This document shows positions 43,398 through 54,482 of a stretch of DNA of 64,000 nt, piece after piece (positions within the stretch are counted from its first letter, which is position 1; each line of letters begins with the position of its first letter). The stretch spans positions 41,399,656 through 41,463,655 of the forward strand of contig CM042156.1 of assembly GCA_023376005.1 (NCBI GenBank), read 5' to 3'. This stretch comes from Doryteuthis pealeii. Taxonomy: Eukaryota; Mollusca; Cephalopoda; Myopsida; Loliginidae. Both the position numbers and the translations under genes were made by a program. Below the pieces are notes generated by a model. It was not told the DNA's origin. It saw nothing but the letters and a program-made list of their open reading frames with translations, and ran no database searches.

Positions 43398-43445
43398 ATA
43401 GATAGATAGATAGATAGATAGATACATACATAGAAACAAACATAG

Positions 43446-43514
<69 letters not shown>

Positions 43515-43530
43515 CATACATAAAACAAAC

Positions 43531-43566
<36 letters not shown>

Positions 43567-43610
43567 CATGCATACATAGATAGATAGATAGATACATACA
43601 TAAAAACAAC

Positions 43611-43666
<56 letters not shown>

Positions 43667-43686
43667 CTGCATACATAAAAACAAAC

Positions 43687-43722
<36 letters not shown>

Positions 43723-43741
43723 CAGCATACATAAAACAAAC

Positions 43742-43781
<40 letters not shown>

Positions 43782-43802
43782 CATGCATACATAAAAACAA
43801 AC

Positions 43803-43847
<45 letters not shown>

Positions 43848-43854
43848 AACAAAC

Positions 43855-43886
<32 letters not shown>

Positions 43887-43892
43887 TCATAC

Positions 43893-43925
<33 letters not shown>

Positions 43926-43926
43926 C

Positions 43927-43962
<36 letters not shown>

Positions 43963-44017
43963 TAGATACATGCATACATAGAACGATAGATAGATAGATA
44001 GATAGATAGATAGAAAC
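43398..44017. repeat. (GATA)n higher-order array, about 620 bp
   Basis: About eleven GATA blocks of 20-75 bp are separated by a recurring spacer CATACATAAAAACAAAC (with or without CATG). The block-plus-spacer pattern has a period of about 40-90 bp. A smaller GATA run is at 43110-43158. Long YLSI-type open frames exist only because 4-bp repeats lack stops. Confidence 0.95.
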
Positions 44018-44100
44018 AAACTGATAGATCATAAACAGATTCAGTGCCTTATATGTAGTTTGCTGTTAAATCTTGTATTGAACACAAGTAACTAATCACA

Positions 44101-44200
<100 letters not shown>

Positions 44201-44811
44201 CTGTGTCTGTGTCTGGCTATCTGTCTATCTGTCTGGATCCCAAGTCTTAGTTCGCAAAGTTCAGCTATCATAGTGATAATCTATCTCGTTCCGCATAAGA
44301 TATCATTTTACCCCCCAGGAGTATTTAGGAGACTTTGCAATGACATCTTCTGCTACCTTACTTTCATTCTCTCCCCCCCCCCCAATACACACACACACGC
44401 ACACACTTTAAATCTGTCTACGAGAAAAAGAAATTTAACAACATCTTTCCTCGGCCTTTCTCATACCCGCCATGTTATCTTAATTGATTACGTCATCAAA
44501 ATAGCAAAGGTCACGTATCTGTTCTCTTCAACTTTTCGCCATGCCCTGAACTCGTAAGAATTACGGTTGAAATTCACCGACCATTCATTTATTTATTTGT
44601 GTATTTATTTATTCACACAAAATCGTGAATTCGAGACGATGATAAAACTGACAGTCAATAAAGATTGCAGACGTAGACAGAATCTAACGGTTTACTAAGT
44701 CGACATCATTTAGATGTTTGTTAAGACTCTGAAAATGTATTAATTAACAAAAAACAAAACAGTAAGTTTCGGACAGCCAAGTGTTCTCAGTTGTTCAAAT
44801 AGATACATAGA

Positions 44812-44898
44812 TAGACACATACACACACACACACACACACATACATATATACATATATATATATACATACATATATACATACATACATATATATATAC

Positions 44899-44955
<57 letters not shown>

Positions 44956-45043
44956 TATATACATATATATATATAATATATATATAATAATTATATATAT
45001 ATACATAATAATTATATAATATATAATATATATATATACATAC

Positions 45044-45106
<63 letters not shown>

Positions 45107-45223
45107 CATACATATACATAATATATATATATAATAATATATAATATATATACATACATATACATAATTATATATATATACATACATATACATAATATAT
45201 ATATATATATATACATATACATA

Positions 45224-45255
<32 letters not shown>

Positions 45256-45410
45256 ATAATATATATATATATACATATACATATATATATATACATATAC
45301 ATAATATATATATATACATATACATATATATATATAATATATACATATATATATACATATATAATATATAACATAATATATATATATACATATACATAAT
45401 ATATATATAC

Positions 45411-45457
<47 letters not shown>

Positions 45458-45469
45458 CATATACATATA

Positions 45470-45502
<33 letters not shown>

Positions 45503-45564
45503 TATAATATACATATATTAATATATTATATATACATAATAATTAATATATATAATAATAATAT

Positions 45565-45618
<54 letters not shown>

Positions 45619-45660
45619 TACATAAACAATTGAGATAGATTATACAGATATATTATAGAT

Positions 45661-45700
<40 letters not shown>
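44812..45700. repeat. TA/TACA tract of about 890 bp
   Basis: (CA)n at the left edge leads into nearly pure TA with regular TACATA and TAATA interruptions, and AGATAGAT near 45640-45665. No single consensus unit, but TATACATATACATA recurs often. Confidence 0.95.
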
Positions 45701-45702
<2 letters not shown>

Positions 45703-45714
45703 CATAAATAATGC

Positions 45715-46040
45715 ATTAGTCCTCAACTCCATTCATTCAGTTAATCCTAAATCACGCATTTCACCGTTTACAATTTGATCAACTTCAATAAAAGGATTGC
45801 CCTCTGAATATTTTAATTTCTTAAAATAGAATTCCGTATTGACATTATTTCCCGTCAGGTGGTGTCCCGGTTTCCCTCTGTTTCTTAAAACCCGGCTGGA
45901 GACTTCCAACCAGGATCTTAAAATCATCACAGGAAAAAAAGGAAGCTTACAGGATATTGGAACAGAGGCGCCGTTCAATGATATATTTCGTCAGTGTATA
46001 CGTCAGAACGCCAACACGATGATACATCTCTATATTTATT
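45715..46040 (-). repeat. Dispersed repeat, copy 1 (direct duplicate of 48830-49150)
   Basis: TCAACTCCATTCATTCAGTT, TTTACAATTTGATCAACT, TTCCGTATTGACATTATTTC and CAACCAGGATCTTAAAATC are shared. The minus strand of this copy has an 81-codon open frame (45733-45978); the other copy is broken, so I do not call a gene. Confidence 0.75.
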
Positions 46041-46109
46041 TTGCGGGCGGGGTGATCCCAAGTCGGAATACTCTGAAGCTCGCGTGACACTGCCGCTGTG
46101 TCCGGCTAT

Positions 46110-46970
46110 CGTACACACACGATCATGGCGCAACGGATATAATGGTTGATATTAATATAGTTCTAAGTAACAATCATCAGAGAGTTTCTGGTTCAATCCT
46201 GACTACAGGTGAAAATAACATAAAATAATTAATACTTGTAGTACCTGTGGATATACCACAGTATGATAATTTAATTATTACAATGTTTGATATGTTTACT
46301 TAAGAGCTATTTTAAAATAGTTCAATATGTAAAAAGTATAATAATCTTAATTTAATTCTCTCTCTCTCTCTCTCTCTCTCAATATTTTTTCTTTCTTTCG
46401 CTCTTTTCATTTTGTTCGATTAAAACAGATTAGCATTATCACCCCCTCTATCTTTCTCTTACTCTCGTTCTTTCTTTCTTATTATATTTTTATGTGTAGC
46501 GTGTCCTTTTTCTTCCCTTTATTTTTATATGATAAAAACGGAATGGTCCATTATTTAGATGAAGTGACGACACTCATAAGAAATAAGAATTCGGCGGATA
46601 AGCAACGCCAGATACTTAGGATACATTTCATTGCATTGCATTGGATGGTTTGGACGGTCTGATTTTTAATCAGAGAGTTTTACAATATGATAACGGTCGG
46701 AAGATTAAGGAACAAGCGTATTAATATAAAGATAGCTTAACACTTGGTAAACGGAATGAGAACAATCTACCCCAATGGATTAAATAAAGGGTTCGGTTCG
46801 AAGTTCCATGAAGGTTCCTGATTATGACGTGAAGTTCCTGAGTTCGACAAAAACGTTCCAGAGGTCGACAAGAAACACCTGAAGAAGTTCGGAAGTCACA
46901 TCGACCGAAACGTTGTGTATATAACTATAAAGACGAGGACAACAGTCCGAAAAATCTAAATAATACACAT
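46110..46970 (+). mobile_element. SINE family E split by another repeat
   Basis: Head 46118-46215 (GGCGCAACGGATATAATGG, TGGTTCAATCCTGAC) and body 46737-46970 (AACACTTGGTAAACG, AATAAAGGGTTCGGTTCGAA, CACCTGAAGAAGTTCGG, CGAAACGTTGTGTATATAAC, AGACGAGGACAACAGTCC) are contiguous in the copy at 57835-58160. The intervening part contains a repeat also found at 55948-56165. Confidence 0.75.
46235..46450 (+). repeat. Dispersed repeat shared with 55948-56165
   Basis: CCTGTGGATATACCACAGTA, then TGATAATTTAATTATTACAA and ATGTTTACTTAAGAGCTATT. Includes a perfect palindrome CTGTGGATATACCACAG-type start. (CT)n at 46358-46380. Confidence 0.8.
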
Positions 46971-46976
46971 GATTAT

Positions 46977-47170
46977 CTCGGTTTAACTCAGTCGGTAGAG
47001 CGTTCGGCTAGGAATTACGAGGTTCCTGGTTCGATACCGGCCCTCGCCAACTCAGCGTATGAGTAGCACAGGGATCTGTGCGATAACGTCGGGCGCTAGT
47101 GAAAAGGGGATAGACTCCCTCGCTGTCTGGCTGATATCGACATTAGGCCGCCCCGACGATTTTACTTACT
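46977..47170 (+). mobile_element. tRNA-derived SINE, family A
   Basis: TTTAACTCAGTCGGTAGAGC, GGTTCGATACCGGCCCTCGC, ATGAGTAGCACAGGGATCTG and the 3' end CGCCCCGACGATTTTACTTA. About 60 bp in the centre are deleted. Confidence 0.85.
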
Positions 47171-47506
47171 TAACTTTTATCTCGATTAACTCGCCATATG
47201 TCGCCATATTACACTCGGGTGGATATAGTTAAATATTGACAAGGGAGGAAACTATGTTGGAAAATATGTTTGTTGCGTAAGGGAAATGTTATTTTCTTTT
47301 TATCATTAAGCTGGAACCTATTTTGTGTATAATTCAGTCGGGTTGGGGGTAAAGCCGAGTTAATGGGTACTAATCTAATCCAAGTAGCACCTCCTATTGA
47401 TAAAACCCACTCTCTTTTTTTTTATAAAGTATATAGAACAAGTAAATATCAATTTAAAAAGAAATAATCTTTATACGCAGTGTGCGTGTATGTGTGAGGG
47501 AGTGAG

Positions 47507-47509
<3 letters not shown>

Positions 47510-47564
<55 letters not shown>
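47510..47564. repeat. (GA)n microsatellite
   Basis: About 50 bp of GA, after a short GT-rich stretch. Confidence 0.95.
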
Positions 47565-47568
<4 letters not shown>

Positions 47569-47972
47569 ATTAAAGTAAATTTCCGATGACTGATAAAACT
47601 CTGATATCTTTTCAGAAAGTGTCTCTATATTTAATTTCTTAATACACCCGTTCAGTCCCTTATCTAAATCTGATGGAACTAGCGAATGTTCCTCCAACGT
47701 AGACGTCGGTAGAGATAACATACAGCACTGAATATATTAACATTTATTCACCATAGACTGGCACAAGGCCATAAGAATGGAACATGCAGTACAATAATAA
47801 TGGTCGACAAGAGCTTGCTAAGTTCTACTTCACAGTGAGGCACCAATGGTTTATATTTTACTAGTTGATAAATGCACTGATGTTTTATTAAAATGAATTC
47901 GTTTCTGTTTCGGCAAGAGTCCAGGACACACACTTTTACTTTACTAACAGCTTACTCAACATTGATATTTTG

Positions 47973-48578
47973 GGTGTCCCGTCGTGGTGTAATGGTTTAA
48001 AAGCTAGTCTCACAGATCCATTACAACTGAACTGCGAGTTCGATCCTCGCTAGATGCTCCATACTTGCAACTTGGTGCCACATCCTTGTCGCGGGGAACG
48101 AGTTGGGTAAATAATTGGGTGTCCCATCGTGGTGTAATGGCTAGGAAGCTAGTCTCGCAAATCCATTACAACTGAATTGCGAGTTCGATCCTCGCTGGAT
48201 GCCCCATACTTGCGATCTTGTGCCACATCCTACCTGTGGCGAACGGGTTGGATGGATACCTCTTTTGGGTGTCCCCTCGTGGTGTAATGGTTTGCAAGCT
48301 AATCTCGTATATCATTACTACTGGATTGCGAGTTCGATCCGCGCTGATGCCCTATACTTGCGATCTTGTGTCACATCCTACACGTGTCGAACGGGTTGGG
48401 TAAAAAATGGCTTCCGATCGTGGTACAAGCTAATCTCGTATATCCATTACTATGGATTGTGAGTTCGATTCTCGCTGGATTCTCTATACTTGCGACCTTG
48501 TTATACATCCTCGCATGTCCAATATTTGAGATTTTGTGTCACATCCTACACGGCGAACGGATTGGGGAAATACCTACG
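47973..48578 (+). mobile_element. Four tandem family B SINE units inside one target duplication
   Basis: Units start at about 47971, 48115, 48265 and 48408. The first three have the head TGGGTGTCCC.TCGTGGTGTAATGG (given here in two parts: TGGGTGTCCC and TCGTGGTGTAATGG), GCGAGTTCGATCC and the end GGGTTGGGTAAA. The fourth has lost part of its A-box and carries an extra internal duplication of the TTGTGTCACATCCTACACG region. The whole block is flanked by CAACATTGATATTTTG on both sides (47957-47972 and 48579-48594), 16 of 16 identical. Confidence 0.9.
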
Positions 48579-48628
48579 CAACATTGATATTTTGATTATG
48601 ATAATTCGGCCAATATTAAGTTAAGTTA

Positions 48629-48763
48629 GTCGTCGGGATGGCCTAAAGTCGTTATCAGCCAGAGAGCGAGGGAGACTATCCCCTTATCACTAGCGCTAGA
48701 CCCGAGGAAATTGTTTTTGGCATCTGAGGTGGAGCGCCACACCTACCACCAGCTCCTCGGCTA
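48629..48763 (-). mobile_element. SINE family A 3' half
   Basis: GTCGTCGGGATGGCCTAAAG to ACCACCAGCTCCTCGG, no tRNA-like head. Confidence 0.8.
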
Positions 48764-48829
48764 ATATGCTAGTCATGAAAATCAACAAATATGCAAATTG
48801 ATGGTATGAGCAACAACTTATACAATAGT

Positions 48830-49150
48830 CCTCAACTCCATTCATTCAGTTCATCCTAAATCCGTACACACCCACGCATTTTTATGTCACCGTTTACAAT
48901 TTGATCAACTCCAATGAAAGGATTGACCTCTGAATGTTTTAGATTTCTTAAAATGGAATTCCGTATTGACATTATTTCCCGTCAGGTGTCGCCCCGGTTT
49001 CCTTCTGTTTCTTAAAACAGTCTCTAACCAGGATCTTAAAATCATCAAACTAAAAAAAAAGGAAGTTCTGTTCAATAATATATTTCACCAAATAATACGT
49101 CAGAACGTAGGCTCACCCCTCGTGCGTGAACATGTCAACACGAAGATATT
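48830..49150 (-). repeat. Dispersed repeat, copy 2 of 45715-46040
   Basis: Same order of segments as copy 1 with several indels and a stop in the minus-strand frame. 3.1 kb downstream in direct orientation. Confidence 0.75.
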
Positions 49151-49283
49151 TTCTTATGGAGGTGGTTTCCTTTTTGCTGAACGTGGCCTATCTATATAGA
49201 TTTATTGTTAAATATTGAGCACTCTGCATAGAATAACAATATAAAAGAACAGAATAAAGATTACACACACACACACACACACA

Positions 49284-49907
49284 TCTTATTATTATAATGG
49301 AGATTGTGTGTTTTTCTGTCTGTAACCGAAACTATATTACTAATCGAGTCACAATTAACATAGTTATTTACATCACATTCTCCATGATTTTATTTATATT
49401 TAAACCTCAATTATTAATAAAATTACTTCACTTTTTTTTTATTAGTGTTGTCCATATCTATATACTAATAACATGCAATTGTATTTATATATACAAAAAA
49501 TAGCGGTTTGCAGTGTGAACGGGAAGGCTAATTTGCATATTGATATTAAAAATGTGATTTTATTAAATATGTTCTTAGTATTATTGATTTCTAACTGTTT
49601 GGTTTTATTTTAATGAATATAAGCAAAAATCTCTCCAATGAATCGTAAATGAAATCCATTAACAAGAAAAAATAATCGTCATTTTAACTCTTTATTTCCT
49701 AATTTAACTAAATAGTTAAATAAGTAAAATTCAGCAATGAAAGACGGGAGAAATGGAAGAGGAAGTTTTATTTCTATTTTTCTATTATACCCCCACTCTG
49801 TTTCAAATCTTTTTATCTGCCTTCTTATTAGACTTTCTAATTCAATACAATATTTTATGACATTAAAACTTAAATACTTGCACCCGGAGGGTGCATATAT
49901 TTGCTAG
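49284..49907 (+). mobile_element. Helitron-like element, full-length copy 2
   Basis: Starts TCTTATTATTATAATGGAG after CACA and ends GCACCCGGAGGGTGC, ATATATTTG, CTAG before T. About 90 percent like copy 1 by eye. It sits between a (CA)n run (49263-49283) and a (TA)n run (49908-49957). Confidence 0.85.
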
Positions 49908-50185
49908 TATATATATATAATATATATATATATATTATATATATATATATATATATCAGGTAAGTTGGTATTAGAATGGTTCTAAGTTGGTCCTTTCGTC
50001 CAACGGCGGAATGTTAGAGTAGTTCAGGTTCAAGCTGAGAGCTCGATGTTCAATATAATTGAACAGAGCAACATAATCTTTTCAATAAAGTTAGCGGTCT
50101 GATGTAACTCATAAGTATACACAGATACCTATGACAGAAATAGATCTATAACCGCAAAATGGCCTATCTTTAAGCCTTTTCTTTA

Positions 50186-50232
<47 letters not shown>
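49908..50232. repeat. Two (TA)n tracts around a segment inverse to 21060-21285
   Basis: The segment 49960-50190 (TAAGTTGGTATTAGAATGGT, CCAACGGCGGAATGTTAGAG, TTCAATATAATTGAACA) is the reverse complement of 21060-21285 (AACATTCTGCCGTTGG). Both copies lie between (TA)n tracts, so this is another dispersed repeat with TA edges. Confidence 0.75.
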
Positions 50233-50234
<2 letters not shown>

Positions 50235-50380
50235 TCATGGTAGCGTTGAGATGAAGTCAACGGCGCTTGGTTATTGACAGTTTCTCCCCTATGCGATTTT
50301 AAAACCAGACTTGGTTTGAAAATCATATAGGTTATTACTGTTCTGCAATAAATGCCGGTTCTTATACTATAAATTAAGAG

Positions 50381-50729
50381 ACCGGATTAGCTCAGTAGGT
50401 AGATAACCCACCTAGGAATCGTAAGGTTCCGTGTTCGATACCGGTTCTCACCAACTCAGCGTATTAGTAGCACATCTTGGATAATCTGATCTGCGCAGTA
50501 AAGTGTGGGGGTCTGATGGTAGGTGTGGCGCTCCATCCCACCAAAACCGATCTCTCTAACCTCACGCTAGCGAAAAGGGGATAGACTTTCTCGCTGTCCG
50601 GCTGATATCGACAATATTCCACTCCGTCAACTTTACTATAAATAGTACTACTACTGTACTTCGACTACTCTTTGTCAATAAATAACCCACTAAAGTTGAT
50701 ATGCCATTAAGCAAAGAAACCAACCCAAA
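50381..50729 (+). mobile_element. SINE A joined to a SINE C 3' half
   Basis: Family A from GGATTAGCTCAGTAGGTAGA to TCCGTCAACTTTAC (50381-50635), immediately followed by the family C 3' half ATAGTACTACTACTGTACTT to CAAAGAAACCAACCC (50636-50729). Either a fusion or an insertion at the boundary. Confidence 0.75.
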
Positions 50730-50950
50730 CTCGTTTTGATTGTATAATATTGTATCTTCGTATCTTTGGTTTAGAAGAAAGATAACTTTTTATAGAAAAA
50801 AATATTCAGGGTGTGCTAATTTATAATATGAATCTTGGCTTTTTCTGGGCCATTTCTGTAGGATTCGCAGTCTGATGGAGCCGATTGATATCAGTGGAAA
50901 TAAATTTATACCTGTTAATACGGGCAGTATTGAAGCCTTTTCTTTGCTAA

Positions 50951-50969
50951 ACACACACACACACACACA

Positions 50970-51029
<60 letters not shown>
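50951..51029. repeat. (CA)n(TA)n microsatellite
   Basis: About 80 bp, CA then TA. Confidence 0.95.
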
Positions 51030-51033
<4 letters not shown>

Positions 51034-51331
51034 TCGTGTCGCGAAAAGCAGTGGGATGAACAGCTGTCATTGATAAAGTCGGTGCGTTGATGAAGTGGCA
51101 AACTGCCAAGCGTCATAAATATAAAAATACTTATTAAGTTACTGCCTCTCTGCACAGATTTATAAATGGACGTCGGTTTGGGTAGTTTCTTTCTCAAGGT
51201 TTTTTTTTTTTTTTTCGGGTTTGTTTCATCATCCGCCATTGATAACGCACGCAGCTTGATAAACGATTTCTGATTGCATCTCCCTTTCAACGTCATCCTT
51301 TTCTCTCCTTTTCACTCCTCTCCCTTTCTTT

Positions 51332-51448
51332 CTTTCTTTCTCTCTCTCTCACTCTGTCTCTCTGCCTCTCTCTGTCTCTCTCTCTCACACACACAAGACG
51401 CACACACACACTCTCTCTCTTTCTCTCTCTCATCCCTTCTCTCACAAA

Positions 51449-51500
<52 letters not shown>

Positions 51501-51585
51501 CCTTCTCTCACAAACACACACTCTCTCTCTCTCCTCTCACTAGATACCCCCCTCTCTCTGTCGCACACATACACACACACACACA

Positions 51586-51671
<86 letters not shown>

Positions 51672-51744
51672 AGACACACACTCTCTCTCTCATTCCTTCT
51701 CTCACAAAACACACTCTCTTTCTCTCATTCTTTCTCACACAAGA

Positions 51745-51810
<66 letters not shown>
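51332..51810. repeat. Compound (CT)n/(CA)n array, about 480 bp
   Basis: Blocks of CT, CA and an intermixed TTCTCTCACA.ACACTCTC spacer that recurs at least four times, giving a higher-order structure. Confidence 0.9.
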
Positions 51811-52194
51811 GTCTTTTCCCTTTATACTTATCTATAAAATTTAAAAAAGAAAAAACGTATTTTACTTATTTGGACGTTTTACTAGATTAATTATGTAAGA
51901 AAAATTTGTTCTGTTTTTTCTTTCGTGTAATTTTCTAGTTTATAATTATACGTCTTAATACTGAGTAAAACTTCTCGGCGATCAGACCTATAGTGCTAAC
52001 TATCAAACCAAGTCTATAATGGCGATAAAATAGTCGTTATAGTTACTGTAGTAATAATAGTAGTTGTTGTTGCTGTAGTAGTATTTAATGCATCGTCAAC
52101 GTTCCTGTGGTAATCACTGACATTTTCCTTTGCAGAAAAGTTTAAAACGTGAATGTTTAACCGGATAACCTTTTAACTATAAGAAAACGTTATT

Positions 52195-52745
52195 TATTAG
52201 ATGCATATGTCAGATTTTAATTAATGGCTAGACTGAACTGTTTCTTGAATGAAATAATAGTCAGATTGAATTGTTTCTGGAATGAAATAATGGCGAGACA
52301 GGGTCATTTCTTGAATTTAATAATGATAAGTTCGATTTGTTTCTGGAATTAAACAATAACGAGACAGGATCGTTTCTTGAATTAAATAATAGTCAGATAG
52401 AATTTTTTCTAGAATTAAATAATGACTAGACAGGGTCGTTTCTGGAATTAAATAATAGTTTGACAGAATTTTTTCTAGAATTAAATAATGACTAGACAGG
52501 GTTGTTTCTAGAATTAAATAATAGTCTGACAAAATGTTTTTCTAGAATTAAATAATGATTAGACAGGATCGTTTCTGGAATGGTCTGGCATAATTTTTCC
52601 AGAATTAAATAATAACTATACAGGATCGTTTCTTGAATTAAATAATGATCTGCCAGAGGGGTTTCTTTTTTTTCTTTCTAGAATTAAATAAAAGTCTGTA
52701 AGCATTGTTTCTGGAATTAAATCACAGTCAGGCATAAATGTTTCA
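52195..52745. repeat. 33-bp minisatellite, about 16 units, partly dimeric
   Basis: Unit core TTTCTRGAATTAAATAAT followed alternately by AGTCTGACAGAATTT-like and GACTAGACAGGGTCG-like halves. The centre TTCTAGAA is palindromic. Divergence grows toward both ends. Confidence 0.85.
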
Positions 52746-52749
52746 CTCC

Positions 52750-53120
52750 TGGTGATTTTCATTCAGTATTAGCTGATGGTCTTTTACTGGAGTCTAAATG
52801 AAACAAATCTCCTCGGGTCTCCAGGACTCTTCTGAGTATTCTAACCGATCTCAACGATGCTGTTGTCTGGGTGATATTACTATTTCACTCCTGTGAGTTT
52901 TTCACACCAGCGTAAGCTGATAGTCTTTCACTTGAGTCTGAGTGACAAGTCTCCTCAGGTCTCCAGGAGTATTCTGAGTATTTTAGCTGTTTTCAACTAT
53001 GGTGTTGTCTAGATATTCTCAAGTTTTCTCTGATTTCCAGTTCCTCTAGTCTGTTTTCTAAGCTTTTGGGGGCCCAAGTGCCCCAGCTATAATTAGTATC
53101 ACTTTCACCCTCATATTCCA

Positions 53121-53162
<42 letters not shown>
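52750..53162 (-). mobile_element. Two family G LINE 3' ends and an (ATT)n tract
   Basis: 52750-52875 and 52885-53120 each carry the 3' region (ACTCTTCTGAGTATTCTAAC, CTCAGGTCTCCAGGAGTATT). (ATT)n at 53123-53162 marks the edge of a further copy. Confidence 0.7.
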
Positions 53163-53163
<1 letters not shown>

Positions 53164-53381
53164 TCACAACTTCGATATCAATAGCAGACTTAAGTGTTAC
53201 TTTATTCGGGGAATTTCTCTTATTATAGAAATTATGAAACGCTCTTAAAAGTTCAGATATCGACGCCCTGTTTATAGTCAACCCGGAACATGTTTAAAGT
53301 GGCTCTTAAGCAAAAATTTTGCCAAGACATGACCAAGAGCTCCAATGACAACTGGATCTCAATTTCCATATCCCCTTGGTC

Positions 53382-53685
53382 TTTTTTTTTTTTTTTTTTT
53401 TTTCTGATTTGAAATTAGCACATTATCATTTCATCATTACTGAAACAGCCATTTTCATAGTCGTCATAATTGCGCTTGTATGTAAGGGCGATAACTCTAA
53501 ACGTCTTACTTTTGGTATTCGGCTGTTTTACTTAGCGTTACTTAGTATGGCGCACAGGCTTCAAGTTAATAACAGTACCCGGTGTTTTCTAAGTGGTCAC
53601 CCATCTAAGTATTTAGTTGACTTATCGCTACTTAACTTCGGGGATCAGTCGGGAACCGGCGCTTTCAGCGTGATTTAATCATAAA
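53382..53685 (-). mobile_element. 5S-rRNA-headed SINE with a 22-base poly(A) tail
   Basis: The minus strand from about 53685 aligns by eye with the whole length of 5S rRNA (about 119 bp): GCTGAAAGCGCCGGTTCCCG, CTGATCCCCGAAGTTAAGTA, ATACTTAGATGGGTGACCAC and AACACCGGGTACTGTTAT, corresponding to the 5S regions CCTGAACGCGCC, TCTGATCTCGGAAGCTAAGC, GTACTTGGATGGGAGACC and ACCGGGTGCTGT. It continues into about 160 bp of unrelated body (with GAGTTATCGCCCTTACAT) and ends in 22 T on the + strand (53382-53403). Head, body and A-tail define a SINE3-type element. The 5S part is too diverged to be a working 5S gene. Confidence 0.8.
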
Positions 53686-53709
53686 TCTGAAATTGTCATA
53701 ATACTATTA

Positions 53710-53845
53710 GTATTTCAGATAAATAAAATTAAAATTTCAAATAAATAAACTAACTGATGCATTATAAAATTCATTCATTGATAAATCGACACTTAAAATT
53801 TCATTAAAATCAGATAATTCCCTGATTTTTTATTTAAAAAGATTT
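53710..53845. repeat. Fragment related to the 26579-26995 palindrome
   Basis: AACTGATGCATTATAAAATTC, AAATTTCATTAAAATCAGAT and AATTCCCTGATTTTTTA resemble 26850-26930. Confidence 0.5.
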
Positions 53846-53937
53846 CAATCGAGAGTGTTAAATTTATTCTGTAAACACATTTTACGGTAACTCTGACGGC
53901 CATATTAAGTCATATTTGAGCAAAATTGACCGAAAAA

Positions 53938-54462
53938 ATCGTTTTAAATGTATTTTTAAAAATTACATGTGTAATATTTTTTTTTTTTTTTTTTTTTTAC
54001 TGATGCTCATTATGTTACTACTTTTCGTCTTAGACAAAAATTCGACCTTAAATAATCGATTTAATTCGTTTTTTAAATGAAAAGCAGACGAAAATTTGGC
54101 TATACCTTGTGTTATCGCTATGCACACTTTGCGTAGACTGATACACATGCCTTAGGTTATTTAAACTACTTGTCGTCGTTCGGCAAACTATTGTTAATTA
54201 GTGTTAAAAAAAAGTATCTTGCTCTCACAAACCATGAATTGTAAGTTTCATTATCATTTCCCATAAATATGAACATGTTTCAAATTCCCCAGACAATTTT
54301 CGCTGATATATAAATCAATTTACTGTGAATACGGATGAAAATGAATTAAATCGATTATTTAAGGTCAATTTTTTGTCTAAGTCGAAAAGTAGTAACATCA
54401 GTAAAAAAAAATAAAAATAATATTACACATGTAATTTTTTTTTAAATACATTTAAAACGATT
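53938..54462. mobile_element. Fold-back element of about 525 bp
   Basis: ATCGTTTTAAATGTATTTTT at the left and its inverse at the right. Arms of about 140 bp pair (AATTACATGTGTAATATT, ACTGATG..ATTATGTTACTACTTTTCG, TCGACCTTAAATAATCGATT) with scattered changes and differing homopolymer lengths. Central spacer about 240 bp. Confidence 0.75.
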
Positions 54463-54482
54463 AGAAATAAATGTTTGATTTG

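Noticed and set aside
43398..44017. A CRISPR array
   Set aside because: Regular spacing exists, but the units are simple GATA runs with a repeated rather than unique spacer, in a eukaryotic genome.
43276..44032. Open frames of 230-250 codons on the minus strand
   Set aside because: They translate the (GATA)n array into Ile-Tyr-Leu-Ser repeats. The same happens in all three frames, so there is no coding signal.
44740..45514. Open frames of about 235 codons, minus strand
   Set aside because: Products of the TA/TACA tract (Tyr-Ile repeats) in two frames.
45733..45978. An 81-codon gene on the minus strand
   Set aside because: It lies in a dispersed repeat whose second copy (48830-49150) is broken. 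No domain is recognised and no splice signals were supported.
53567..53685. A functional 5S rRNA gene
   Set aside because: Too many substitutions, including in the internal promoter, and it is followed by a SINE body and poly(A) tail instead of a T-run terminator.
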